From: Haloarcula mannanilytica
GTDB taxonomy: Archaea > Halobacteriota > Halobacteria > Halobacteriales > Haloarculaceae
NCBI RefSeq assembly: GCF_005406125.1
Contig: NZ_BIXZ01000005.1
Coordinates: 124,001-188,000 of the forward strand
Direction of reading: 5' to 3'
DNA length: 64,000 bases
The position numbers were made by a program, and so were the translations under genes. Below, one piece after another: positions 27,403-35,746 of this stretch. The notes beneath the pieces are model-generated. The model made no database searches and had not been told where the DNA came from. It saw only the letters and a program-made list of their open reading frames with translations. How positions within the stretch are numbered: position 1 is the first letter of the stretch; the number at the start of each line of letters is the position of its first letter.

Positions 27403-27741
27403 TCAGTACAGCGGCAGGTCGCCGGTGACGCGGTCCACCAGCTCGTCCGCAGCGGGGCCGACGGCGAGTGCCGTGACAGTCCCCGGGTCGAGCTGTGTGT
27501 GGCCGGCGTCCCGGACGACCGCATGCGGCAGGCCTTCGCGCTCGGCCACGTCCGCGAGTTCGAACAGCTCGGACTCGCTCGTGGCCTTCAGGACGACTTT
27601 CTTCTGCCCCGCGCCCTTCCAGGCTTTGCGGGGCTTCGGGCCGGCGTCCTCGTAGGCCGACAGCGAGGCGTGGGCAACCTGGGCGGCGAGCTTGCCCTCA
27701 CCCATGCCGATGTCGGCCCGCGCGACGATAGCCTGCTTCAT
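27403..27741 (-). CDS. pth2: Peptidyl-tRNA hydrolase, archaeal Pth2 type
   Basis: This 112-residue enzyme releases tRNA from peptidyl-tRNA dropped by the ribosome. It has the Pth2 signatures [13 protein letters not shown] near the N-terminus, the basic [14 protein letters not shown] and the [18 protein letters not shown] segment. Length matches the family. It lies upstream of the proteasome operon on the same strand, but an AT-rich promoter separates them. Confidence 0.95.
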   Translation of the reverse strand: MKQAIVARADIGMGEGKLAAQVAHASLSAYEDAGPKPRKAWKGAGQKKVVLKATSESELFELADVAEREGLPHAVVRDAGHTQLDPGTVTALAVGPAADELVDRVTGDLPLY

Positions 27742-28146
27742 ACGATTACATGACTACCCGTACTTAAACGCCCGTCGGACTCCCTCCACGGTTGCACATA
27801 CCACAGAGTACATACGCCCTGGCCGAGCACACCTCGGAGATGGCCGAAAACGTCTGGATAGCCTTCCCCGGACAGACCGCGGGCCACTCTCTGTGTTGTT
27901 GGATTTGACGGCGTCAGGATGACCCTTCGGTGCCGACCATCTCAGTGTACCGCCTATCAGCGAGCACGACAGTACCGACTGAGCGAAACGACCGACGAAA
28001 GAGACCCTTACTGTCATAAACCGGTTGATAACGAAAGGTGTTCCATTGTCAGATAGTGGCACGGTTTCGATAAATGTCACGTCAAGAAAATTCGGCGATA
28101 GAGCGATGGTCGCACTGGAACCCGCGGAGTCGATGGGAGAGACCAG
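27742..28146. other. Intergenic region before the repeat-rich surface protein
   Basis: About 400 bp. The left end holds the pth2 promoter (AT-rich TACTTAAACG on the plus strand near 27760). The right end contains GATAAATGTC near 28069, a possible promoter. A 26-codon frame at 28074-28154 overlaps the next gene by 8 bp and might be a coupled leader, but its codon use is not persuasive. The middle shows nothing identifiable. Confidence 0.45.
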
Positions 28147-29517
28147 ATGAGTGAGGATGGCGGCGTCGACGTTGCGTTTGTCGGCGTCACGGCCGTGATT
28201 ACGCTGTTCGTCCTTGGGTCGACTGTCGCCGTCGGCGGTGTCGGACTGTCGCAGGTAACGCAGTCGACGCAGTCGCTTCTGGTCCAGACGGACGACCGGA
28301 GTCCGTCCCAGCCGTGTGCCGAGGGCGAAGAACTGCTTGCGAAGTACAACTGGGAGGAAACCAACGACGGATACGGGTTCGTCTTCGAGAAGGGGGCGAA
28401 CGATACCGTGACGTTCGACGTGATAGCGTACGACGAGGGTCCCTCTGAGGGGCCGACCAACGTCGAGTGGACCTCCCAGGATCCCGTTGATGTCGTAGTC
28501 GTGAAGTCCGGCGGCGGCAGCGACATAAACCAGGCCAACGAACTGGACCCGCCCCAGATGTCGGGAACGGTCACATCAGAACAGGGCATCAGCTTCCTGG
28601 CTTTCTGTACGGTGCCGTCGACGCCAACGCCGACGGAAGAGCCAACTGAGGAGCCGACTCAGACCCCAACAGAAACGCCGACCGAAACGCCAACTGAGGA
28701 ACCGACTCAGACGCCAACGGAAACGCCAACTGAGGAGCCGACCGAAGAGCCCACTGAAGAACCCACGGAGGAGCCGACCCCTGAGCCAACTCCGGAACCA
28801 ACGCCTGAACCTACTCCGGAACCCACGCCTGAGCCGACGCCAGAACCAACGCCTGAACCTACTCCGGAACCCACGCCTGAGCCGACGCCAGAGCCGACTC
28901 CTGAACCAACTCCGGAGCCCACTCCCGAACCAACCGAAGAACCGACTCCGGAGCCGACCGAACAGCCGACTCGAACGCCGACGGAAACGCCGACGCAGAC
29001 ACCGGAGGAAACAGTTTACTGGCAGGTCGACTTCGGCCCCGGCGAAGCACCGCCCGATCCGCCGTATTACGGGGAAAACGACCGCGACCTGATGGCCGCG
29101 CTGGGGAACTCCGAGGATGGCGTCACGGAGAACCCGTCCGTATTGCACCGGAATCGTGAGGGACAGCTGAAGAACGTCTCTATCACCAATCGGTCGTTCA
29201 CCTTCGACGACCAAAACAATCCGACGGAGGTCACGGTGGAGTTCACGATTCCGGAGGACGGGGCGAACCGGACGCTCCACCTGGCCGCGTTCACCTTGCC
29301 GGGGCCGTTCAACTACTCTGAAGTCCCCGAGCAGGAGCTGCAAACGGTGACAAGCGGCACGTTCACCGCTGGCGAAACGGGGACGCTGACTATCAGCATT
29401 CCACAGCCGTCCAGTGGCACGACTGCGGCACTCCAACCGATGTCCGCGCTCACGCTGGTCGGGTTCGGAGGAACGGTCCTGGGAATGGCGGTCATCGGCC
29501 GACGACGAGAGCTCTAG
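28147..29517 (+). CDS. Surface protein with Thr-Pro-Glu/Thr-Pro-Thr repeats
   Basis: This 456-residue protein has an N-terminal hydrophobic segment ([20 protein letters not shown], about 8-33) and a first acidic domain. A repeat tract at residues about 159-286 is built from TPEP, TEEP and TPTE units, followed by a second domain with several N-x-S/T sequons. The C-terminal helix ([18 protein letters not shown]) ends in RRREL. Thr/Pro-rich tracts of this kind are typically O-glycosylated spacers in halophile surface proteins. The C-terminus resembles a membrane anchor but lacks an obvious PGF motif. Function, perhaps cell-surface or adhesion, is inferred. Confidence 0.75.
   Translation: MSEDGGVDVAFVGVTAVITLFVLGSTVAVGGVGLSQVTQSTQSLLVQTDDRSPSQPCAEGEELLAKYNWEETNDGYGFVFEKGANDTVTFDVIAYDEGPSEGPTNVEWTSQDPVDVVVVKSGGGSDINQANELDPPQMSGTVTSEQGISFLAFCTVPSTPTPTEEPTEEPTQTPTETPTETPTEEPTQTPTETPTEEPTEEPTEEPTEEPTPEPTPEPTPEPTPEPTPEPTPEPTPEPTPEPTPEPTPEPTPEPTPEPTPEPTEEPTPEPTEQPTRTPTETPTQTPEETVYWQVDFGPGEAPPDPPYYGENDRDLMAALGNSEDGVTENPSVLHRNREGQLKNVSITNRSFTFDDQNNPTEVTVEFTIPEDGANRTLHLAAFTLPGPFNYSEVPEQELQTVTSGTFTAGETGTLTISIPQPSSGTTAALQPMSALTLVGFGGTVLGMAVIGRRREL
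28621..29006 (+). repeat. In-frame Thr-Pro coding tandem repeat
   Basis: This tract of 12-bp units encodes T-P-E-P and T-E-E-P/T-P-T-E tetrapeptides. The central section is almost pure TPEP with alternating synonymous codons (CCT, CCG, CCA; ACG, ACT). Synonymous variation suggests an old repeat under protein-level selection, with some recent unit copying. Confidence 0.85.
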
Positions 29518-29599
29518 CGACCTCCACCCCGCTTGCACCGGTAGTGGTGGCCTCCTGAGAACCGGGAGGTTTACGCCCGCGGCCGCAAACGCCACTTTC

Positions 29600-30187
29600 A
29601 TGATACTCTCTGATGCAGATATCCTCCGACGACTGGAACAGGGTGATCTCGTCGTCGAACCGCTCGACGACCCGGACATCCAGATTCAGCCGGCCAGCGT
29701 CGACCTCCGGCTCGGTCGGGAGTTCCTGGAGTTCCAGCACGCCAACATCCCCTGTATCCACCCGAACTCCGAGGATGAGGTCGCGGACTACGTCGAGGAA
29801 ACCGTCGTTGAGGAGGGCGGGGAGTTCATCCTCCACCCCGGCGATTTCGTGCTGGGGACGACCCACGAGCGCGTCGCCATCCCCGACGACCTCATCGCCC
29901 ATGTCGAAGGGCGGTCATCGCTTGGCCGGCTGGCAATCGTGGTACACGCAACTGCGGGCCTGTGTGACCCGGGGTACGAGGGTCAGATTACGCTCGAACT
30001 GTCGAACCTCGGCACTGCACCGGTCGCGCTCACGCCCGGGATGCGAATCTCCCAACTCACGTTCACGGAACTCAAGACGCCCGCCGACCGCCCGTACGGG
30101 GCCGAACGCGGCTCGAAGTACCAGGGCCAGTCTGGGCCGCAGGCGAGCAAGATACAGGGAGATAGAGAGTTCGGAGGCGATCAGTGA
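29600..30187 (+). CDS. dcd: dCTP deaminase
   Basis: This 195-residue enzyme deaminates dCTP to dUTP for dTMP synthesis; some archaeal members also hydrolyse dUTP. Signatures are [29 protein letters not shown] with the catalytic glutamate region, and [14 protein letters not shown]. The C-terminal tail ends GDREFGGDQ. The DNA for that tail (GAGTTCGGAGGCGA plus stop) is repeated twice downstream. The start MILSDADI at 29600 removes a 62-residue in-frame extension that overlaps the surface protein gene. The stop overlaps a micro-ORF. Confidence 0.95.
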   Translation: MILSDADILRRLEQGDLVVEPLDDPDIQIQPASVDLRLGREFLEFQHANIPCIHPNSEDEVADYVEETVVEEGGEFILHPGDFVLGTTHERVAIPDDLIAHVEGRSSLGRLAIVVHATAGLCDPGYEGQITLELSNLGTAPVALTPGMRISQLTFTELKTPADRPYGAERGSKYQGQSGPQASKIQGDREFGGDQ

Positions 30188-30252
30188 TGCCCGCGACGCG
30201 TGGCATTACGGTATCGGTGAGAAACGAGGTTGAGTTCGGAGGCGACCAATGA
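30187..30252 (+). CDS. Micro-ORF 1 (21 residues)
   Basis: The ATG overlaps the dcd stop (TGATG), with GGAGG located about 12 bp upstream. The peptide ends VEFGGDQ, the same tail as dcd. It may be translated by re-initiation after dcd. It could be functional or a relic of duplication; no homologue is recognised. Confidence 0.3.
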   Translation: MPATRGITVSVRNEVEFGGDQ

Positions 30253-30323
30253 GTTGGCCGCGAGCACTGCGAGCGGGCCGTGAGTCTCGGCTACGAGCGA
30301 GTGAGTTCGGAGGCGACCAATGA
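30249..30323 (+). CDS. Micro-ORF 2 (24 residues)
   Basis: It starts inside the stop of micro-ORF 1 (ATGA overlap) and is preceded by GGAGGCGACCA. The peptide is Arg-rich (MSWPRALRAGRESRLRAS) and again ends EFGGDQ. Its position suggests translational relay rather than a folded product. Confidence 0.3.
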   Translation: MSWPRALRAGRESRLRASEFGGDQ

Positions 30324-30346
30324 CCGCCGCGGGGGGGCGGCGATAG
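30320..30346 (+). CDS. Micro-ORF 3 (8 residues)
   Basis: MTAAGGRR-stop overlaps the stop of micro-ORF 2 by 4 bp (ATGA) and ends exactly where the ThiN regulator ATG begins. The peptide is too short to fold, so any role would be to carry ribosomes to the next start. Confidence 0.25.
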   Translation: MTAAGGRR

Positions 30347-31243
30347 ATGCGATTCATCGAGGAGATCGTCGTTGATGACTTCCTGCCGACGTTTCGCTCG
30401 CTGCTGGCCGACGCCCTCAGAGAGCGCGGACTGACGCAGTCCGAGGTCGCTGACCTGCTGGGAATCAGCCAGAGCGCAGTCTCGAAATACGTCCACGGCG
30501 ACGTGGCTCGCCACGACGACCTGCTGGCCCATCGCGGCCTGGAAGAACTGGTCAAGCGGCTGGCGGACGGGCTTGCTGACGGCGATATGAGTTCCGTCCA
30601 GGCGCTGGTCGAAACGGAGGTGTTCATCCGCGAACTCGAACACGGCGGCGTGCTCGCGCAGCTACACGAGGACGCGGTCCCGGAACTCGAAGGGTACGAC
30701 GACGAGTTCGCCGTCCACGACCCGGACTCACAGCTCCGGTCGGCCGAGCGGACGCTCGCGTCGGTGCGGCGCGGACTCAGCGTACTCGAAAACACGAGCG
30801 GGTTCGCGACGCTCATTCCGGCGGTCGGGTCGAACCTCGTCCAGTGTCTCCCCGACGCCGAGAGCATCGAGGACGTGGCCGCCGTCCCGGGGCGGATTCT
30901 CGACGTGAAGGGACGGGCGACCATCCCGGCGGACCCGGAGTTCGGCGTCAGCGAACACGTCGCGTCGTTGTTGCTGGCAGCGCGGACCGCCGGCAGCGAT
31001 GCCCGCGCGGTGTTGAACGTCCGGTACGACGACACCGTCGTGGCCGCGTTGCGAGATTCTGGCCGGACCGTCGTCGAGTTCGACGCCGAGGAGAGCGTCG
31101 AGCCGGCTGTCGCGGCCGCGCTGGCCGACGACCCAGCGGTTGACGTGCTGTATCACACCGGCGCGATGGGTATCGAACCGGTGGTGTACCTGCTCGGGGA
31201 CGACGCCGTGTCGGTCGCCGAGACGGCGCGAGAAATCCTGTGA
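30347..31243 (+). CDS. HTH-ThiN domain regulator, second paralogue
   Basis: This 298-residue protein has the same architecture as the regulator at 21231. Its HTH is LTQSEVADLLGISQSAVSKY (about 28-47), followed by a ThiN-like domain with VGSNLVQCLPDAESIEDVAA and LYHTGAMGIEPVVYLLG. It follows dcd through a chain of overlapping micro-ORFs and overlaps a methyltransferase gene by 4 bp, so it is in a different context from the tenA island. It may regulate thiamine genes or a related cofactor; the two paralogues could divide targets. Confidence 0.85.
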   Translation: MRFIEEIVVDDFLPTFRSLLADALRERGLTQSEVADLLGISQSAVSKYVHGDVARHDDLLAHRGLEELVKRLADGLADGDMSSVQALVETEVFIRELEHGGVLAQLHEDAVPELEGYDDEFAVHDPDSQLRSAERTLASVRRGLSVLENTSGFATLIPAVGSNLVQCLPDAESIEDVAAVPGRILDVKGRATIPADPEFGVSEHVASLLLAARTAGSDARAVLNVRYDDTVVAALRDSGRTVVEFDAEESVEPAVAAALADDPAVDVLYHTGAMGIEPVVYLLGDDAVSVAETAREIL

Positions 31244-31890
31244 CCGACGCACAATCGTTTTACGGCCGGTGGGCGCAGGTGTACGATTGGCTGGCGAGTG
31301 CGCCCGGCGTGGCGTCCTGGCGCGACCGGACGGCGGATGCGCTGGCGCTCGCACCCGGCGACAACGTCGTCGAGATGGGCTGTGGCACGGGTACGAACGT
31401 CCCCCACCTTCGGGAGCGGGTCGGGCCGTCGGGCCGGGTCGTCGGTATCGACGTGACACGGGAAATGCTTGAGCGCGCACGCGAACAGTCCGCACGGACG
31501 GGCGAGAGCGTTCACTACGTACAGGCCGACGCCGCCCGACCACCGGTTCGAGAGGCCGACGCCGTGCTGGCGACGTTCGTCGCCGGCATCTTCGAGGACC
31601 CCGCGGCGGCTGTGGATGCGTGGTGTGACAGCGTCGTCCCCGGTGGTCGAGTCGCACTGCTGAACTTCCAGCGGAGTCCCAGCGCGCTCGCCGCCCCGTT
31701 GAACCTCGCGTTCGAGGGGTTCGTCCGACTTTCGGCACCAGGAACGCGGCTATCGAGGCGGTCACACGCCAGCGCCTTCGAGCGGCGAGTGGCGGCGGCC
31801 CGCGAGCGGCTCACCGAGCGGACGGTCGACCGACGCTACGACACCTTCGCCGGGGGGTTCCTCGGGCTGCTGTCGGGAACGGTCACGTAG
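31240..31890 (+). CDS. Class I SAM-dependent methyltransferase
   Basis: This 216-residue protein starts at a GTG overlapping the preceding stop (GTGA). The Rossmann motif I is VVEMGCGTGTN, with the acidic motif II at VVGIDVTREMLERA and VQADAARPPV as the third. It resembles UbiE/COQ5-like small-molecule methyltransferases; the acceptor is unknown. Coupling to the ThiN regulator suggests a shared operon running from dcd onward. Confidence 0.85.
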   Translation: MTDAQSFYGRWAQVYDWLASAPGVASWRDRTADALALAPGDNVVEMGCGTGTNVPHLRERVGPSGRVVGIDVTREMLERAREQSARTGESVHYVQADAARPPVREADAVLATFVAGIFEDPAAAVDAWCDSVVPGGRVALLNFQRSPSALAAPLNLAFEGFVRLSAPGTRLSRRSHASAFERRVAAARERLTERTVDRRYDTFAGGFLGLLSGTVT

Positions 31891-31907
31891 GCGGGCCGGC
31901 GCGTGCG

Positions 31908-33173
31908 TCAGGCATCGGTCGGGCTGTCGTTACCGGCAGCGACCGGTATCGAGAGGCCATCAGTCTCGACCCGGTAGACCAGACAGCCGACGAGCGTCAG
32001 CAGACAGCCATACAGCACGGGTGTCCCGAGGCTGAAAACTGGCCGGAGGGCCGCCGCAACGGCGTCGGCGCGTCCGGCGTTGAGGAATAGCCCCAGGAGT
32101 GGCCGAACAGACCGGAACGACAGCGAGAGGGTCGCGACGAGCGTCCCGCCGACGAACAGCCGCCGCCCCCAGCCCCGGGGCAGATGATACAGCAGCGGGA
32201 CGAGCGGGAACGTCAGGTAGACGTAGTACAGCAACAGCGAGGGGAAAAAGAGCAACATCGCGGTCAGCGTTCCGTAGAGCGCTACGAGGCGGTCGGTGAC
32301 GCCGGTCGGTCGCCAGTACAGTGCCGCGAGTACGGGCGCGAGCAGGGCTGCCGCACCGACGGCGAACCATGTCGGGTCAGCAGTCGAAAAGAGGACGGAC
32401 AGCGGCCGGCGGAGCGTCACGTAGCTCACCGTCGGGTCGAGTCCGCCAGCGAAAGCCGCCCCGTCCCGGCGAGGCAGCAGTACATCGAGGACGTACCGCC
32501 GGTACGTTGCGGGACCGAACGCGGCCAGTCCCGCCAGTGTGAGCGCAACAGCGGTACCAACCGCCGCGCCGATAGTCCGCCAGGCCCGCCGGCGAAGTAG
32601 CCAGAGGCCGACAGCCGCCGGAAACACCTTCACGAGCGCCGGGACGGCGAGGGCGGCCCCAGCGCGCCACTCCCGGTCCCGTACCAGCCAGACCAGCCCT
32701 GCGACGAAGGCCGCCACGAGGAGGTGGTTCACCTGTCCGTACGCCAGCGACGGCACGGCGTGGACTGACGCGAGGACGTACGCACCGAGCAGCAGTCGCT
32801 CACTCAGGGGGACAGTGTAGCCCAGCGACTCGACATACCGGACCAGCAGGGCCGCCGTGACAGCACTCGCCCCAATCGAGGCAAGCGTCACGGCGGCGTA
32901 CCCGACGGGCCAGGGACCGAGCGCCGCCAGCGGGACGAACGCGAGCACGGTCACTGGCGGGTAGAGGTAGCGGAGGCCGCTGTCCGGTGTGGCGGCGTAG
33001 AAATCTCCGCCGGCCAGGACCGCGCGGGCCGCGGCGTCGTAGACGCGGTAGTTCAGGCCGATGCGCTCCGGACGGACGAGGGCGTAGTGTGCGCCGAGCG
33101 CGACGCCCAACAGGAGGGCGGACCCGAGGACGAGACGGACATCGCGCCGACGCGGTGGCGCTGACTGGGACAT
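31908..33173 (-). CDS. GT-C fold membrane glycosyltransferase (GT87/DUF2029-like)
   Basis: This 421-residue polytopic protein has about ten helices. Features of the DUF2029/GT87 group are NLYRVYD-like NYRVYDAAARAVLAGGDFY in the first extracellular loop, FRYLYPPV-like LRYLYPPVTVLAFVPLAALG, and the VPALVKVFPAAVG helix. Such enzymes transfer sugars from polyprenyl-phosphate donors outside the membrane, as in mycobacterial mannosyltransferases. In haloarchaea they may serve protein or lipid glycosylation. No other glycosylation genes are adjacent. Confidence 0.82.
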   Translation of the reverse strand: MSQSAPPRRRDVRLVLGSALLLGVALGAHYALVRPERIGLNYRVYDAAARAVLAGGDFYAATPDSGLRYLYPPVTVLAFVPLAALGPWPVGYAAVTLASIGASAVTAALLVRYVESLGYTVPLSERLLLGAYVLASVHAVPSLAYGQVNHLLVAAFVAGLVWLVRDREWRAGAALAVPALVKVFPAAVGLWLLRRRAWRTIGAAVGTAVALTLAGLAAFGPATYRRYVLDVLLPRRDGAAFAGGLDPTVSYVTLRRPLSVLFSTADPTWFAVGAAALLAPVLAALYWRPTGVTDRLVALYGTLTAMLLFFPSLLLYYVYLTFPLVPLLYHLPRGWGRRLFVGGTLVATLSLSFRSVRPLLGLFLNAGRADAVAAALRPVFSLGTPVLYGCLLTLVGCLVYRVETDGLSIPVAAGNDSPTDA

Positions 33174-33291
33174 GTATGCAGGGCAGCTAGCGGAAGCTTA
33201 CCCGCCACTGACACGACCGGTCACTTCAGCGTACTGGTACGTGACTGGCAGCGGGCGGCCAAACCCGAGGCGAGCCCCGTCCGCTACGCGC

Positions 33292-34056
33292 TCACTTCAC
33301 CCGGTACCGCTCGGCATGGGCGGGACAGAACTCGGGATCACAGAGCTGAGCAGCGACGACGCCGGGCTGGCGGTGAGGATTGTGGAGCCGGCAGCTCTCC
33401 GCGTCGCAGAACGCCTCCCCGGTGTCGAGGTAGTGGTACGCCTGCAGGACGTACCCCTTGAGGGCGTCGGTCGTTCGCGGGTCGTCCTCGACTAGGAAGT
33501 CGCCCTCGACTTCGTTTTCCAGCACTTCCCGGGGCGGCGCACCGCCGGCGAGCAGGGCGTGTTTCTGCTGTTCCTTGTAGTACTGCTCGGGTTTTGCGGG
33601 GGCCTCGTACAGCCCCGGAACCGAGACGACCACGGGCTGACCGAGGACGTTCACGCGCTTGTGCCAGCGGCCGTCGTGGTCGCCCCAGGTCCCGACGACA
33701 CGGTCCAGTAGCGGAACGTGAAGGTGGTCCAGCGACCGCTCGGACTCGGGGATTCGCTCGTGAAGGACCCGCTGGACAGCCAGCCCGTCGTAGATGACGC
33801 CGCCGGCCCGTTCGGGCGACTCCAGCGCTCGCTCTTCGTAACGGACGATCCCAAGCATCGTGTTCCCGGTCTCGCGGTCGTACGGCGAGAGCACCCGTGC
33901 CTCGGCGAACGACTCCGCCAGTTCCGAGTCGCCGTGCAACGAGAGAAACCGGTCCCGGATGACGACATCGGCGTCGACCCGCGCGTCAAGCCACTCGGCG
34001 ATGGTATCGGCGTCGGCGACCGTTGTCGGGGCACGGTACAGCGTGACGGACTCCAT
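33292..34056 (-). CDS. Conserved archaeal protein with paired CX4C motifs (possible metallopeptidase-like)
   Basis: This 254-residue cytosolic protein has a C-terminal putative metal site with paired motifs: CDAESCRLHNPH and then LCDPEFCPAH, together four Cys and nearby His. The layout recalls the structural zinc region of archaemetzincins, but there is no HExxH. It resembles the archaeal DUF6775 proteins annotated as putative metallopeptidases; I hold that assignment loosely. The upstream part has an alpha/beta domain containing GGVIYDGLAVQRVLHERIP. No informative neighbours. Confidence 0.55.
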   Translation of the reverse strand: MESVTLYRAPTTVADADTIAEWLDARVDADVVIRDRFLSLHGDSELAESFAEARVLSPYDRETGNTMLGIVRYEERALESPERAGGVIYDGLAVQRVLHERIPESERSLDHLHVPLLDRVVGTWGDHDGRWHKRVNVLGQPVVVSVPGLYEAPAKPEQYYKEQQKHALLAGGAPPREVLENEVEGDFLVEDDPRTTDALKGYVLQAYHYLDTGEAFCDAESCRLHNPHRQPGVVAAQLCDPEFCPAHAERYRVK

Positions 34057-34162
34057 GATATCTGTCAGTGGTACCGCCGAGTAATACTATTTACGTCTCG
34101 GGGACAACGCCGTTCGTGAGCCCCAGAGAACTACAAACGCCGAACCAGTTCCGGCGAGCGCG

Positions 34163-34651
34163 CTATGTCCCGGATTCGTGCGGGAGTTCGACCGGGTCCG
34201 CAGCGAGCGCGTCGATGCAATCGGTGACAGACCACGTGGTTCCGCCGTCACTACACGGGTACACTCCAGCGAGGCCGTCGTCCGCGTACACGGCGACGGC
34301 CAGCATCGGGAGCCGCAGCACCTCCGTACTCCTACCGACCAGCAGCGACGAGGTCCGCGTTTCGAAGGGTGGTCGGAGACTCAAGCCCTGTTCGTTCGCC
34401 CACTGTTCGTACCGCTCGACGGTCTCCAACACGTCACCGTGGTCACTTTCCTGGGACACCGGGACTTCCTCCGGCCACGTCTGGACATCGAAGTCGTCGA
34501 TAACTCCCGTTGCGGCCAGTTCCGTGAACCGGTCGATAGCCGTCGTTCGTGGCCCACAGACTGGACGGCGACTCCAGAGCTGGACCGTTATCTCGTCGCC
34601 GACTGACTCGTCAGAGCTGTGTTCGTCGCTGCGTTGCATCTCTTCTGACAT
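34163..34651 (-). CDS. Conserved haloarchaeal small protein, function unknown
   Basis: This 162-residue protein resembles a widespread haloarchaeal family with the pattern of an N-terminal strand (VQLWSRRPVCGPRTTAIDRF), an amphipathic middle (TVERYEQWANEQGLSLRPPF, then ETRTSS) and a C-terminal segment (MLAVAVYADDGLAGVYPCSDG, then TTWSVTDCIDAL). Members are often labelled HTH-domain proteins, although no clear DNA-recognition helix is visible here. The upstream region towards thi4 is AT-rich. Confidence 0.6.
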   Translation of the reverse strand: MSEEMQRSDEHSSDESVGDEITVQLWSRRPVCGPRTTAIDRFTELAATGVIDDFDVQTWPEEVPVSQESDHGDVLETVERYEQWANEQGLSLRPPFETRTSSLLVGRSTEVLRLPMLAVAVYADDGLAGVYPCSDGGTTWSVTDCIDALAADPVELPHESGT

Positions 34652-34783
34652 CGGTTGTCAATCACTAACATAGATTGTCTTCTATTGCTTAATTGTTTGT
34701 TTCAGCGCGAAATTACGGCCTGAATAGTCACATAATTTCCGAAAACCTGAACAATTAGAGAGCTGAGTGTGGGCGGAGGGATT

Positions 34784-35719
34784 TCAGTCGTCAGCAGGGG
34801 AGGCCGCGTCACGACTCGTCACGTCGACTGGGTCGGCGTCGACTTCGAGTTCGTCCAGTGCGACCTGTGCGGCGCGTTTGCCGGAGACGAGCATGGCACC
34901 GAACGTCGGCCCCATGCGCGGGAGGCCGTAGGTGGTCGCGGTGGCCATGCCGGTGACGATGAGACCGTCGTGGGCGAGACCGGTGTGTTCGACGACGGCG
35001 TCCTCGCTCTCACCGACCCACATAGAGTCGTGGCCGGGCGAGTCGTGGCCGGGCGCGCCGTAGGTGTCGTCGTCGGTCTGGTCCATGCCGCTGGCTTCGT
35101 CTTCGAGGCCCGGCGCGTTCAGGACGCCGCGCTCGTCGAGTTTCTTGACGGCCATCGCATCGTGACCCGTCGCGTCGATGACGAGATCGGCCTCGACAGC
35201 GATGGGATCGACGCAGGTGATCTCCCGAGGCAGCGCGTGGACCGGCGTCCAGTTCATCACGATGCCGCCGACGCGGTGGTCCTCGCGGATGACGATGTCC
35301 GTGAACTCCGTCATGTTCTGCATCTTCGCGCCGGCGTCACAGGCGGCCTTGATGAGACCGGAACAGGCTTCGGGTCCGTTGGCGACGTAGAGGCCCTCGC
35401 TGTCCTTGGACTGCTTGTGGTCGACATCGAGTTCGTCGAGGACCTGCTGGGCCGGGTCACGGACGGTGACCTTGTTCATCAGGAAGCCGCCGAGCCAGAA
35501 GCCCCCGCCGAGGTAGTTGTTCTTCTCGACGACCATTACCTGCACGCCACGCTCGGCGAGTTCCTTCGCGGCCATCAGCCCCGACGGGCCGCCGCCGACG
35601 ATGATGACATCCGAATCCGAGAAGTCCATGAACTCCTCGGTCCATTCCTGCCCAATCGCGCGTGTGACTTCCGCCTCGCCAACGTCGCTGAACTGTTCGA
35701 ATGAATCGGAATCGCTCAT
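34784..35719 (-). CDS. thi4: Thiamine thiazole synthase Thi4
   Basis: This 311-residue enzyme makes the ADP-thiazole precursor of thiamine from NAD and glycine. The N-terminal FAD/NAD-binding motif is [13 protein letters not shown] (about 39-51), and the acidic [11 protein letters not shown] follows. Cys169 in TCVDP aligns with the sulfur-donating cysteine of yeast Thi4, whereas methanogen enzymes have His there, so this is probably a single-turnover, self-sacrificing type, as reported for Haloferax. The ATG at 35717-35719 is chosen because the 44-residue in-frame extension covers an inverted repeat that looks regulatory. Confidence 0.95.
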   Translation of the reverse strand: MSDSDSFEQFSDVGEAEVTRAIGQEWTEEFMDFSDSDVIIVGGGPSGLMAAKELAERGVQVMVVEKNNYLGGGFWLGGFLMNKVTVRDPAQQVLDELDVDHKQSKDSEGLYVANGPEACSGLIKAACDAGAKMQNMTEFTDIVIREDHRVGGIVMNWTPVHALPREITCVDPIAVEADLVIDATGHDAMAVKKLDERGVLNAPGLEDEASGMDQTDDDTYGAPGHDSPGHDSMWVGESEDAVVEHTGLAHDGLIVTGMATATTYGLPRMGPTFGAMLVSGKRAAQVALDELEVDADPVDVTSRDAASPADD

Positions 35720-35746
35720 ACCACCTAGTGATATTCGTTGGTGGTA
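35719..35746 (-). promoter_or_regulatory. Inverted repeat covering the thi4 Shine-Dalgarno and start
   Basis: On the coding strand TACCACC (35746-35740) and GGTGGTA (35725-35719) are perfect 7-bp arms with a 14-base loop. The 3' arm contains the Shine-Dalgarno-like AGGTGGT and the A of the start codon. It could be an operator or an RNA hairpin hiding the ribosome site. The loop holds the 13-bp motif shared with the tenA promoter. Confidence 0.5.

Larger units (their letters stand above)
30167..30323 (+). repeat. Triplicated stop/start cassette after dcd
   Basis: A 21-bp unit beginning GAGTTCGGAGGCGA and ending at a TGA stop occurs at 30167-30187, 30232-30252 and 30303-30323, spaced 65 and 71 bp apart. 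The second and third copies are identical over the unit; the first differs at two bases. Each copy encodes EFGGDQ-stop in its frame, carries a GGAGG Shine-Dalgarno core, and includes or abuts an overlapping ATG. Confidence 0.9.

Noticed and set aside
27754-28080. Minus-strand open frame in the pth2-surface protein gap
   Set aside because: Composition is Arg/Ser-rich without domain features, no ribosome site, and it overlaps the pth2 promoter.
28074-28154. 26-codon frame overlapping the start of the repeat-rich surface protein
   Set aside because: The overlap resembles coupling, but the peptide composition and lack of a ribosome site give no positive support.
28621-29006. Regular short repeats that could be mistaken for a CRISPR array
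   Set aside because: Units are 12 bp, contiguous, in frame and encode TPEP; there are no spacers and no cas genes.
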